NCBI RefSeq assembly: GCF_013283875.1
Contig: NZ_CP054139.1
Span: 1,550,001 to 1,614,000, forward strand
Direction: 5' to 3'
From: Mucilaginibacter mali
GTDB lineage: Bacteria; Bacteroidota; Bacteroidia; Sphingobacteriales; Sphingobacteriaceae
Length of the DNA: 64,000 nucleotides
The stretch's first letter is position 1. Each line of letters begins with the position of its first letter. Shown piece by piece: positions 7,776 to 15,752 of this stretch. The notes below the pieces were generated by a model. It was not told the DNA's origin. It was given only the letters and a program-made list of their open reading frames with translations, and searched no databases. Position numbers and translations under genes: made by a program.

Positions 7776-7783
7776 CAAAGGTA
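7776..7783 (-). promoter_or_regulatory. Bacteroidota -7 box upstream of the 22-aa ORF
   Basis: TACCTTTG on the - strand fits TAnnTTTG and would start transcription about 35 bases before the small ORF. No clear TTG element is seen at the expected -33 position. Confidence 0.4.
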
Positions 7784-7869
7784 GCATAACAAAAGGGGCT
7801 GGTGTATCCGTGCTACCACGTATTTTACCCCGTGAAAACACCCTATTTTAATATAGTATAAACACGAGC

Positions 7870-7934
7870 GGCGAAAGAGGAGGTCGCCTTTTAACCCGAT
7901 TTGTTGCTATTATGAAATCAAGGTCGGGTTTTTT
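7870..7934 (+). terminator. Two consecutive terminator-like hairpins (possible small RNA end)
   Basis: Hairpin 1: GGCGA (7870-7874) with TCGCC (7884-7888), then TTTT. Hairpin 2: AACCCGA (7893-7899) with TCGGGTT (7924-7930), then TTTT. Both are oriented for + strand transcription, yet the nearest upstream + strand gene ends 220 bp earlier. They could end a small RNA transcribed from about 7800-7860, or terminate late read-through from the zinc-ribbon gene. Confidence 0.45.
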
Positions 7935-8034
7935 GTATTAAAACTATAATGTAAGTTTTTATATAATATCAATTCAATAATTTCTTAATAATGTAAATTG
8001 TGTTTCAGATGACTGTATTCAGCAGGTACAAAAC

Positions 8035-8042
8035 TATCTTTG
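8035..8042 (+). promoter_or_regulatory. Promoter -7 box of the Bcr/CflA exporter gene
   Basis: TATCTTTG fits TAnnTTTG and ends 16 bases before the ATG at 8059, giving a short 5' leader. Confidence 0.65.
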
Positions 8043-8058
8043 CGGCATCATCGCAATT

Positions 8059-9282
8059 ATGACAAAGCAACGTTACTTCTTCCTTGTCCTTATCCTCGGC
8101 TCGCTTACTGCGTTGAGCCCGTTCAGTATAGATATGTATCTGCCTTCCTTCGCGCAGATAGCTGCTACCATGCATACTACTGTAGAGCAGGTGGGGCTGT
8201 CACTGTCCAGCTATTTTATTGGTTTGGCTGCCGGGCAGTTGCTGTATGGCCCGCTGTTAGATAAGTTCGGGCGTAAAAAGCCGCTTTACATTGGCTTATC
8301 GGTTTATATCCTGGCTTCGTTCGGGTGCCTGGCATCGCAAAGTATAGATATGCTGATCATCCTGCGCTTTATACAGGCTGTAGGCGGCTGCGCGGCCGGT
8401 GTGGCCTCAGTAGCTATGGTGCGCGATCTGTTCCCCCTGAACGAGAACGCCAAGGTATTTGCCCTGCTGATGCTGGTATTAGGCGCTTCACCGATGCTGG
8501 CCCCAACCATCGGCGGCTTTGTAACAGACGCTTTTAGCTGGCGGGTGATCTTCCTGATACTGGCTATTATAGCGGCAGTGATCTTCGCGGCGGTGGTATT
8601 TACGCTACCTAACAGTTACGTGCCCGATAAAAGCATATCGCTTAAACCGGTGCCCATCATCACCGGCTTTTGGGAAGTGCTGAAGGTGCCGCAGTTTTAT
8701 ACTTACGCTTTCTCAGGTGCCTTATCATTTGCCGGGCTATTTACGTACGTATCGGGTGCACCGGTGGTGTTTATGAAGATCTATCATTTAGATGCCAAAG
8801 CCTTCGGGTTGATCTTCGCCGGGCTTTCTGTTGGCTTTATCGGGTTTAGCCAGTTCAATACCCTGTTTCTGCGCAGGTTCCGCAGCGAGCAGATCGTACC
8901 GGTGGTATTTATAAGTCAGTTGATATTTGCAACGCTGTTTTTAATACTGGCAATTACCGGCTGGATAACCCTGCCGCTGATCATTATAATGGTATTTCTG
9001 CAATTGTGTTGCGTCGGGTTGATCAGTCCTAACGCTTCGGCCTTATCTATCGCCCCGTTCGAGAAGAACGCCGGAACAGCTTCGTCCTTATTGGGTGCCC
9101 TGCAACTGGGCATTGGCTCGGCGGCTACAGTGGGCATCAGTTCGTTTCATGTGGTGAATATTATTCCGCTGGCAGCCGTAATGTGCGGGGCAGGATTGTT
9201 AGCCTGCTCTGTTTATTTTATTGCCCGCAGAGGAATAAAGGAGCATGTGAAGATGGGTGAGGGGGCTGTTGTGGCGCATTAA
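8059..9282 (+). CDS. Bcr/CflA family multidrug efflux MFS transporter
   Basis: A 407-residue inner membrane protein with about 12 hydrophobic spans, exporting small toxic compounds by proton antiport. The first loop carries SPFSIDMYLPSF and the between-helix motif GPLLDKFGRKKPL, the MFS motif A form typical of Bcr/CflA (DHA1) exporters. The later VRDLFP and GASPMLAPTIGG segments fit the antiporter motif C region. The start at 8059 is supported by a TAnnTTTG promoter 16 bp upstream. Monocistronic; the next gene is on the other strand. The substrate cannot be read from sequence; bicyclomycin and chloramphenicol-like drugs are known for the family. Confidence 0.88.
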   Translation: MTKQRYFFLVLILGSLTALSPFSIDMYLPSFAQIAATMHTTVEQVGLSLSSYFIGLAAGQLLYGPLLDKFGRKKPLYIGLSVYILASFGCLASQSIDMLIILRFIQAVGGCAAGVASVAMVRDLFPLNENAKVFALLMLVLGASPMLAPTIGGFVTDAFSWRVIFLILAIIAAVIFAAVVFTLPNSYVPDKSISLKPVPIITGFWEVLKVPQFYTYAFSGALSFAGLFTYVSGAPVVFMKIYHLDAKAFGLIFAGLSVGFIGFSQFNTLFLRRFRSEQIVPVVFISQLIFATLFLILAITGWITLPLIIIMVFLQLCCVGLISPNASALSIAPFEKNAGTASSLLGALQLGIGSAATVGISSFHVVNIIPLAAVMCGAGLLACSVYFIARRGIKEHVKMGEGAVVAH

Positions 9283-9630
9283 CGCTTACTTTCTTTTTGG
9301 AACAGTTTACTATAATTGATACCGCGTGCGACATTACCTTCAATGGTTGTTTCGCTTGTACTATTAATGAACGTCAGTCTAGCTCAATCGCCGCACGGAG
9401 GGGCTGTTACTTTTTTCGTGGTGTTTTTTTAAAGCCACTCATGAAAACGGCGTAGCCTTCTTTAGTGCTTTAAAAAAATAAACACACCACGGAAAAAGTA
9501 ATAGGTTACTGCGGCTATGAGCAGGCTAACAATAATAAAGCACTAACTGAACTAAAAAGCACTAACCTAAAAGCGTAGAGAGTGCTTCGTACCTCGAAAT
9601 GACGTGGTGGTTAGATTTGGCGCTGCGCCA
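9283..9630. other. Intergenic region holding repeat remnants
   Basis: 348 bp between convergent genes. It holds the family O palindrome at 9407-9502 and a fragment of a family A arm near 9577-9604 (GTGCTTCGTACCTCG then AATGACG). The remainder shows no coding frame. Confidence 0.6.
9407..9502. repeat. Large stem-loop, family O
   Basis: TTACTTTTTTCGTGGTG followed by TTTTTTTAAAG is mirrored by CTTTAAAAAAATAAACACACCACGGAAAAAGTAA-like sequence at 9467-9502. This gives an imperfect stem of roughly 35 bp. Only one copy is seen here; it could also terminate the convergent genes. Confidence 0.65.
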
Positions 9631-9912
9631 TCAATCGCAATTCTGCAACAAATCGTAATACTTACGTATCAGTTCGGTATCGTAGTTAACCAGCGAATTA
9701 TAGGCTTCGGTAACCAGTTCGGTGAGGATGGAGGCGCCTAAGGCCCCGGCACCGTTGGGGATATCTTCGTAATATTTTATTAATTCTTTCACACGGATGA
9801 TCTCGTACAACAGTGCCTGTATCAAATCAGTTTGCGCACTGCCGCCACGGCTTCCCTGCTTGTGGGTTAGGAAGTCTAAAGGATCATCAGTATTGGCAGA
9901 AGTCATCGGCAA
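9631..9912 (-). CDS. Hypothetical helical protein (93 aa)
   Basis: I recognise no named domain. The first 28 residues are polar and disordered-looking (DDPLDFLTHKQGSRGGSAQ). The rest is predicted helical, with a regular pattern of leucines and charged residues (LIQALLYEIIRVKELIKYYEDIP, then a Gly/Ala turn, then ILTELVTEAYNSLVNYDTELI). It looks like a small two-helix cytoplasmic protein. An alternative start at the fourth codon (Met) is possible. It is on the same strand as rpsO-pnp but lies beyond the pnp terminator, so it is probably a separate transcript. Confidence 0.6.
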   Translation of the reverse strand: MPMTSANTDDPLDFLTHKQGSRGGSAQTDLIQALLYEIIRVKELIKYYEDIPNGAGALGASILTELVTEAYNSLVNYDTELIRKYYDLLQNCD

Positions 9913-10020
9913 AGTAAGCGCGCGTTTAATTAATTAGAAAAATACGGTTCTCGTCATTAATTAAGGGAATATAAAAAAAGTGTTTTTGTTTTAAATTTTT
10001 CACTTTTTTTTCATAAAAAC

Positions 10021-10050
10021 AAAAAAGTCCCTGAAAATAGGGACTTTTTT
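10021..10050 (-). terminator. Intrinsic terminator of pnp
   Basis: AAAAAAGTCCCT-GAAAAT-AGGGACTTTTTT is a perfect hairpin flanked by A- and T-runs. It lies about 20 bp after the pnp stop on the - strand and could work in both directions. Confidence 0.9.
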
Positions 10051-10068
10051 AACTTTTTGGCAATTATA

Positions 10069-12207
10069 TTAATTGGCAGATGGTGCCGGCTTCTCCGGGC
10101 GTGGCAATAATACCTTGCGCGAAAGCTTCAGCTTACCTTGCTTGTCAACTTCTAATAGTTTTACTTTAACAATTTCGCCAATCTCGAACACGCCGTCCAT
10201 TGTTTCAATGCGTTTGTGATCGATCTCTGAAATGTGCAGTAAACCATCTTTACCCGGCATGATCTCGATGAATGCACCGAAAGGCATGATCGAACGAACT
10301 TTACCTTCGTAAATTTCGCCAACCTCTGGTTTCATGGCGATAGCTTTGATACGGCCAACAGCGGCGTCGATAGCGGCTTTGTTATCGGCAAATACCTGCA
10401 CTACACCAAAGTTACCAACCTCTTCAATGTTGATGGTAGCACCGGTTTCGCGTTGCATCTCCTGGATGATCTTGCCACCGGGGCCAATAACAGCACCGAT
10501 GAACTCTTTATCTATCTTAAGGGTAATAATACGCGGAGCGTGTGGTTTGTAGTCTTCACGTGGTGCTTCGATGGTTTTCTTCATCTCGCCCAGTATGTGT
10601 AAACGGCCGGCTTTAGCTTGTTCTAAGGCCTGGGCTAAAACTTCGTACGATAGGCCGTTGATCTTCAGGTCCATTTGGCAGGCTACGATACCGTTCTCGG
10701 TACCGGTAACTTTAAAGTCCATATCACCTAAGTGGTCCTCGTCGCCAAGGATGTCTGAAAGGATAGCGTATTTGGTGCCCATTTCGTTGGTGATCAAACC
10801 CATGGCTATACCTGATACAGGCGCTTTCAGTTTTACACCGGCATCCATCAGCGCTAAAGTACCAGCGCAAACAGTAGCCATTGATGATGAACCATTAGAT
10901 TCTAAGATATCAGATACCACACGGATAGTGTATGGATTCTCGTCGTCGGCAGGTAATACTTGCTTTAACGAACGCATGGCCAGGTTACCGTGGCCAATTT
11001 CGCGACGGCCGGCACCACGGTTAGGACGAACCTCACCAGTTGAAAAGCCAGGGAAGTTATAGTGCAGCAGGAATTTCTGGTAGCCATTGATGAAGGCACC
11101 GTCTATCATTTGCTCATCATCTTTAGCACCCAGGGTAACGGTGGTTAACGATTGGGTTTCGCCACGGGTAAACACAGCCGAACCGTGAGCAGCAGGCAGG
11201 TAGCCAACTTCGCTCCAGATAGGGCGTATCTGTGTAGTAGTACGGCCGTCTAAACGTTTGCCTTCGTCAAGCACAAGGTTACGGATAGCATCATACTCAA
11301 CATCGTGGTAGTATTTTTTAGCTAATGATTTGGTGATATCGTCGATCTCGCCTAAAGTAGCGATATAGGTATCGCGCACTTCTTTAAATTTAGCGGCACG
11401 CTCGTCTTTGCCCGATGCAGATGATGCAACAGCATAAACCTGATCGTAAGTAGCGGCGTAGATGGCCTTCTTCAGGTCTTCGTTACTGTGCTCGTGGCAG
11501 TAAACACGTTTTACAGTTTTGCCGGTCTCTTCGGTCAGTTCACGCTGAATTAAGCAATGGTGCTTAATGGCGGCGTGGGCAAACTTAATGGCTTCCACCA
11601 TTTCGCTTTCCTGTATCTCGTTACATTCACCTTCAACCATGTTCACGTCAAACTCCGAACCGGCAACGATAAACTCTAAAGTAGCGCGCTCAAGGTCGCT
11701 CAGGGTAGGGTTGATCACCAGCTGACCGTCGATCTTAGCTACACGTACTTCAGAGATAGGGCCGTTGAAAGGGATATCAGAAACAGCCAGTGCTGCCGAT
11801 GCTGCTAAACCAGCAAGGCAATCAGGCATGATATTTTTATCAGCAGAGATCAACGAGATCATCACCTGGGTATCAGCGTGGTAATCTTCAGGGAATAAAG
11901 GGCGCAGGGCGCGGTCAACCAGGCGTGAAATTAATACTTCATAGTCTGATAAGCGTGCCTCGCGGCGTAAGAAACCACCGGGGATACGGCCTGTAGCGGC
12001 GTATTTTTCCTGGTAGTCGACAGAAAGCGGAAGGAAATCTACGCCTTCTTTAGCTTCAAACGATGATACTACGGTAGCCAGTAACATGGTGTCGCCCATT
12101 TTTACTACTACGCTGCCATGCGCTTGTTTAGCCAGTTTACCGGTCTCGATCTCGATGGTGCGTCCGTCGCCCAGGTCGATAACCTTTTTAATTACATTTA
12201 AACTCAT
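10069..12207 (-). CDS. pnp: Polyribonucleotide nucleotidyltransferase (PNPase)
   Basis: A phosphorolytic 3'-to-5' exoribonuclease of mRNA decay. The order is the standard one: two RNase PH domains (residues about 1-230 and 310-560) separated by a helical segment, then a KH domain ([21 protein letters not shown]) and an S1 domain ([19 protein letters not shown] ... GLLHISEI). Conserved PH signatures include [17 protein letters not shown]-like sequence ([17 protein letters not shown]) and SNGSSSMA. I chose [16 protein letters not shown] as the start (12207); seven further in-frame codons extend upstream to 12228 but lie outside family homology. It follows rpsO, the conserved order in many bacteria, with a terminator between them. 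Confidence 0.96.
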   Translation of the reverse strand: MSLNVIKKVIDLGDGRTIEIETGKLAKQAHGSVVVKMGDTMLLATVVSSFEAKEGVDFLPLSVDYQEKYAATGRIPGGFLRREARLSDYEVLISRLVDRALRPLFPEDYHADTQVMISLISADKNIMPDCLAGLAASAALAVSDIPFNGPISEVRVAKIDGQLVINPTLSDLERATLEFIVAGSEFDVNMVEGECNEIQESEMVEAIKFAHAAIKHHCLIQRELTEETGKTVKRVYCHEHSNEDLKKAIYAATYDQVYAVASSASGKDERAAKFKEVRDTYIATLGEIDDITKSLAKKYYHDVEYDAIRNLVLDEGKRLDGRTTTQIRPIWSEVGYLPAAHGSAVFTRGETQSLTTVTLGAKDDEQMIDGAFINGYQKFLLHYNFPGFSTGEVRPNRGAGRREIGHGNLAMRSLKQVLPADDENPYTIRVVSDILESNGSSSMATVCAGTLALMDAGVKLKAPVSGIAMGLITNEMGTKYAILSDILGDEDHLGDMDFKVTGTENGIVACQMDLKINGLSYEVLAQALEQAKAGRLHILGEMKKTIEAPREDYKPHAPRIITLKIDKEFIGAVIGPGGKIIQEMQRETGATINIEEVGNFGVVQVFADNKAAIDAAVGRIKAIAMKPEVGEIYEGKVRSIMPFGAFIEIMPGKDGLLHISEIDHKRIETMDGVFEIGEIVKVKLLEVDKQGKLKLSRKVLLPRPEKPAPSAN

Positions 12208-12284
12208 TTGTTTGTTGTTGTGGTGCACCTTTCATCTTCGGGGGCGCACCGGTTTTATGTTGTGTAAATTGTTTCAAACAAAGT

Positions 12285-12319
12285 AAAAAAGCCATTCGAC
12301 TAACGAACGGCTTTTTTTT
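12285..12319 (-). terminator. Terminator between rpsO and pnp
   Basis: AAAAAAGCC-TTCG pairs with CGAA-GGCTTTTTT (arms 12285-12298 and 12304-12319) with one internal mismatch. It follows rpsO directly on the - strand, so pnp expression needs read-through or its own promoter. Confidence 0.85.
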
Positions 12320-12335
12320 GAAAAACTTGGAAAGC

Positions 12336-12614
12336 TTATTTAATGATATCCCTTAGCTCTAAAGCTTTGATGATAGCACGATACCTTGCAATGTCTTTTT
12401 TGTACAGGTAAGCCAATAAACCACGGCGTTTACCTACTAATTTTTGCAGCGATAACTGGGTTGAAAAATCCTTACGGTTTTTTTTCAGGTGGCCGGTTAA
12501 ATGCGCGATGCGGGTGGTGAATAAAGCAACTTGTGCTTCGGTTGAACCAGTGTTGGTAGCAACGCCACCGTGTTTTGCAAAGATCTCTGCCTTTGCTTCT
12601 TTACTTAAATACAT
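12336..12614 (-). CDS. rpsO: 30S ribosomal protein S15
   Basis: A primary 16S rRNA-binding protein of the small subunit platform. At 92 residues it is close to the usual 88-91. Recognisable family segments are TGSTEAQVALFTTRIAHLTGHLK, KDFSTQLSLQKLVGKRRGLLAYL and RYRAIIKALELR. It is preceded by a well-formed Bacteroidota promoter at 12661-12691 and followed by an intrinsic terminator. In E. coli S15 represses its own translation through its leader; I cannot tell from sequence whether this leader does the same. Confidence 0.97.
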   Translation of the reverse strand: MYLSKEAKAEIFAKHGGVATNTGSTEAQVALFTTRIAHLTGHLKKNRKDFSTQLSLQKLVGKRRGLLAYLYKKDIARYRAIIKALELRDIIK

Positions 12615-12660
12615 TACTTGAATAATATTAAAGCGTTAAATATTTTTGTTAATTGTGGCG

Positions 12661-12691
12661 CAAAGATACGTTTAGTGTTTTAGATATGCAA
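12661..12691 (-). promoter_or_regulatory. rpsO promoter
   Basis: On the - strand, TTG (12689-12691), 20 bases, then TATCTTTG (12661-12668). This matches the Bacteroidota -33/-7 consensus (TTG, TAnnTTTG). Transcription would start about 45 bases before the rpsO ATG. Confidence 0.8.
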
Positions 12692-12762
12692 GGGGAGGAG
12701 CAGAGATTAGTTAATTAGTGATTAGAGATTAGGGGGCGTATAAAATGGCATTTGTCAATCCA

Positions 12763-12789
12763 TAGCGATGGGTTTCAAACCCATCGCTA
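12763..12789. repeat. Palindromic repeat family D, copy 2
   Basis: Identical in both arms to the copy at 3954-3980. It lies just beyond the 3' end of the cyclase gene, after a short patch of ATTAGAGATTAG repeats at 12704-12735, and may serve as that gene's 3' hairpin. Confidence 0.8.
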
Positions 12790-12808
12790 TATGAGAGGAT
12801 TATTAGGC

Positions 12809-13852
12809 TTACTCCACCACCTGGTATATCACCACAGGCTTGACCTTATTCTTCAGCACCACCTCGCCAATCAATTCGCATTTAAACGATTCTTTGGCTT
12901 TTTGATATACCTCTTCAGATATTACGATCTGTCCCGGCTTGGCGGCTGATTGCAGCCTTTGCGCGGTATTTACCACATCGCCTATCACGGTAAAATCCAG
13001 GCGCTTTAACGATGCCGAACCGATATTGCCCGATACCATTTCGCCAGTGTTTATACCTACCGAGATCTCTGGTTTATAGATTTTATCGCCCATTTGTTCG
13101 GCCGGTACGCCGCTCAGGTTGTGTTTTACGGCAAGCGCCGCGTCGATAGCGCGATCGAGGTGGTAATCGCCTTTAAACACAGCCATTACGGCATCGCCCA
13201 TAAATTTATCTATAACGCCGCCCTGTTTGATGATCTCCTGCACTACCTTATCAAACAGGCTGTTCAGCAGGTTTACCACAGTGTTAGCAGGCACCTGTTC
13301 GGTTATGGCGGTAAAGCCTACCACATCAAAAAACACAACGGTGGCTTCCAGTATTTCGTTTTTGAGAAGGCTGCTTTCAAACTCTTTGTGTGTCATAAAG
13401 TTTAGCACGTTCTCATCTACATACATTTTAAGGATATCGTTCTCCTTAATGGCTTTAATGGTTTGCTGCAATTGCCTTACATGCTGTATGGTTTTCTCCA
13501 TGGTTAGGTCAAGGTCGTCAAAGTCTACAGGCTTGCATACAAAATCAAAGGCGCCGCGGTTCATGGCCGTGCGGATGTTTTGCATATCGCCATAGGCCGA
13601 TACTACCACTGCTTTCAGCATGGGGTTGGCATCGGGCAGGCGACTGAGCAGGGTAAGGCCATCCATCACCGGCATATTGATATCGCTCAGGATGATATCC
13701 AGGTCGGGATGTTCGGCAACCTTTTGCAGTGCCTCCTCGCCATTCTGCGCGAAAACAAACTCGTATACGTTCTCCCTTATCTTGCGGCGAAACTTCTGCT
13801 TCACCAGCAGTTCCAGGTCGGCCTCGTCATCAACAACTAATATTTTTGCCAT
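12809..13852 (-). CDS. Response regulator fused to class III adenylate/guanylate cyclase
   Basis: 347 residues. Residues about 1-125 form a receiver domain (ILVVDDEAD at 4-12, phospho-acceptor in ILSDINMP near 57, then a conserved Lys in FVCKPVDF). A helical linker leads into a class III nucleotidyl cyclase catalytic domain (about 165-347). Both metal-binding aspartates are there (VVFFDVVGF and FMGDAVMAVF), as are the base-specifying Lys (IDKFMGD) and Thr (DFTVIGD) and the transition-state Asn and Arg (VVNTAQRL). The Lys/Thr pair favours ATP, so cAMP is the likelier product. Phosphorylation of the receiver by the upstream kinase would control the cyclase. It is last of a three-gene - strand operon. 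Confidence 0.92.
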   Translation of the reverse strand: MAKILVVDDEADLELLVKQKFRRKIRENVYEFVFAQNGEEALQKVAEHPDLDIILSDINMPVMDGLTLLSRLPDANPMLKAVVVSAYGDMQNIRTAMNRGAFDFVCKPVDFDDLDLTMEKTIQHVRQLQQTIKAIKENDILKMYVDENVLNFMTHKEFESSLLKNEILEATVVFFDVVGFTAITEQVPANTVVNLLNSLFDKVVQEIIKQGGVIDKFMGDAVMAVFKGDYHLDRAIDAALAVKHNLSGVPAEQMGDKIYKPEISVGINTGEMVSGNIGSASLKRLDFTVIGDVVNTAQRLQSAAKPGQIVISEEVYQKAKESFKCELIGEVVLKNKVKPVVIYQVVE

Positions 13853-13856
13853 TAGG

Positions 13857-14234
13857 TTAGATAGTAATGTGTTTCAGTTTTTCCTTCAGTAAGCCAAAAT
13901 CAAGCGGCTTGGTTAAAAAGTCGTTAGCCCCTTTTTCCATTGCCTGGCGGTGGTTTTCTTCATCGCCGTAAGCGGTGATCATCATCACAACGGGCGGCGG
14001 CGCATCGTAATCGTGCCGAATTTTCGATAGTAGTTCTATCCCGCTCATGCCCGGCATGTTGATATCCGACAGGATGAGCACCACTTCGCTATGCTTCTCT
14101 TCTAAATAGGCCAGCGCCTCCTCGCCCGAAAGCGCGAAGTCGAAATCGATCTCGTGGTTTTTTATCTCCTTGCGAAAGCGTTGCAAAAATAAGGGTTGTA
14201 CGTCTGCTTCGTCGTCTACAACTAAAATTTTCAT
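13857..14234 (-). CDS. Single-domain response regulator
   Basis: A stand-alone 125-residue receiver domain with no output module. It has the acidic pocket (VVDDEAD at about 4-10), the phospho-accepting Asp in ILSDINMPGMSG, the signature Thr/Ser in MMITAYG and the Lys in FLTKPLDF. It lies 4 bp upstream of the receiver-cyclase gene and about 20 bp downstream of the kinase gene. It may therefore shuttle phosphate, act as a phosphate sink, or bind another partner. The close likeness of its receiver to that of the next protein suggests duplication. All key residues are intact. Confidence 0.92.
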   Translation of the reverse strand: MKILVVDDEADVQPLFLQRFRKEIKNHEIDFDFALSGEEALAYLEEKHSEVVLILSDINMPGMSGIELLSKIRHDYDAPPPVVMMITAYGDEENHRQAMEKGANDFLTKPLDFGLLKEKLKHITI

Positions 14235-14253
14235 ATATATGTTTATGTTATGC

Positions 14254-15561
14254 TCAGGCTTTTAAAGGGAGTTGAATGGTGAATTCAGAACCCTCGCCCT
14301 CTTTACTATCTATATTTATTTTGCCGCCGTGGCCTTTAACTATAATGTCGTAACTTAAGGACAGGCCCAGTCCGGTACCCTCGCCGGTTGGCTTGGTAGT
14401 GAAAAAGGGCTGCATAATTTTATCCTTAATAGCGTCTGGTATGCCGGTGCCGTTATCTTTTACAACAACAATCACATTGTTATCGGCCTGGCTGGTGGTT
14501 AAGGATACGGTTGGCTTGTAATCGGGGCCAGCCGCCGCCTTCTTTTTGTGGATGGCATAAAAGGCATTGGTGAACAGGTTAAGCAGCACGCGGCCCACAT
14601 CCTGTGGTACAATGTTGATCAGTGGCAGATCAGGGGCATAATGCGTATCCAGGTCGGCGTTGAACGACTTATCCTTGGCCCGCAAGCCATGATAGGCCAG
14701 GCGCAGGTACTCATCCGCCAGGGTGTTGATATTGGTGTCTTCTTTTACATCGCTGCTTGCGCGGCTATGCTGCAGCATACCTTTCACAATACCGTCGGCA
14801 CGATTGCCATGGTGAATGATCTTCTCCAGGTTCTGCTTCAGGTCGCCGGCAATAGCAATGGCTTCTTCCTTGTCGCCATTGTTCAGTTCTTCCTCCATCT
14901 CGTCAATCAGCTCCATACTCACCTCGCTAAAGTTCTTCACAAAGTTCAGTGGGTTTTGAATCTCGTGGGCTATGCCGGCGGTAAGTTCACCCAGCGATGC
15001 CAGCTTTTCCTGCTGGATCAGTTGGGCCTGGGTGGCTTGCAGTAGTTTTACGGTTTCCTGTAGTTCGTTCTTTTGTTTGGTGAGTTCGGCTGTGCGTTCG
15101 CCTACCAGCCGGTCCAGCTCGTTATTGCGCATGGCAGCCATTTGCAGTTCCTGCTGCTGCTTTTTTGAATTTACCCAGCGGGCGTAGATCCAGGCAAAGG
15201 CCGCCAGGATGGCGAACATGAAGTAAGTATCGTACTTATCGTAAAAATTGGGCGCAATCAGTTCGGTTAAGCTGGTGAGGATACCGACGCCAACCAAAGG
15301 GTAATGCGCCTGCACATAAAACCCAAAAGATTTAAAGTCGGGTTCTTTACTGATATAGTATAAGATCCCCAGCAATATCAGGCTACCCAGCAGACCGGTT
15401 ACATCATCGGGCAGTCTTTGGGTGAGTATAAAGATCCCCATCACTATCCAGGGCGAGTAGCTGAGCTGCTGCCGCCATTTAGGATATTGCGGCGAGAACT
15501 TCAGTACTTTTCTTAGGCGAAAGATGAGCAGAAAAGACGCTAAAAAGTAAAAAAACTGCAT
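14254..15561 (-). CDS. Membrane sensor histidine kinase
   Basis: 435 residues. About five hydrophobic segments occupy residues 1-128 without a large extracytoplasmic loop, suggesting sensing in or at the membrane. A coiled coil (about 135-185, rich in Gln/Glu/Leu) leads to the dimerisation/phospho-acceptor helix with His199 in GIAHEIQNPLNF. An HATPase domain follows with N box (VLLNLFTNAFYAI), G1 (VKDNGTGIPD) and G2 (GTGLGLSLSYDI). It is the first gene of the operon with two response regulators, one bearing a cyclase, and is preceded by a clear promoter. The signal is unknown. Confidence 0.93.
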   Translation of the reverse strand: MQFFYFLASFLLIFRLRKVLKFSPQYPKWRQQLSYSPWIVMGIFILTQRLPDDVTGLLGSLILLGILYYISKEPDFKSFGFYVQAHYPLVGVGILTSLTELIAPNFYDKYDTYFMFAILAAFAWIYARWVNSKKQQQELQMAAMRNNELDRLVGERTAELTKQKNELQETVKLLQATQAQLIQQEKLASLGELTAGIAHEIQNPLNFVKNFSEVSMELIDEMEEELNNGDKEEAIAIAGDLKQNLEKIIHHGNRADGIVKGMLQHSRASSDVKEDTNINTLADEYLRLAYHGLRAKDKSFNADLDTHYAPDLPLINIVPQDVGRVLLNLFTNAFYAIHKKKAAAGPDYKPTVSLTTSQADNNVIVVVKDNGTGIPDAIKDKIMQPFFTTKPTGEGTGLGLSLSYDIIVKGHGGKINIDSKEGEGSEFTIQLPLKA

Positions 15562-15584
15562 GCTTTATGTTTTTTGTGATTGAG

Positions 15585-15614
15585 TAAAGATAGTTATTGC
15601 CGCCGTTATCGCAA
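15585..15614 (-). promoter_or_regulatory. Promoter of the kinase/regulator/cyclase operon
   Basis: TTG (15612-15614), 19 bases, TATCTTTA (15585-15592) on the - strand. This is the Bacteroidota consensus with one mismatch in the -7 box. It lies about 24 bp before the kinase ATG. Confidence 0.6.
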
Positions 15615-15752
15615 AGGTGGCACTAAACCACCTGCAAATTTATAGCTGTAATATTTAGCGTTGGCAAGAAATATTTAATCAATAAAATCAATTCTTAATC
15701 GGTGCGATCAAATTAATATCTTAGCCCAACCACAAAATAAACCGTCCCGAGT

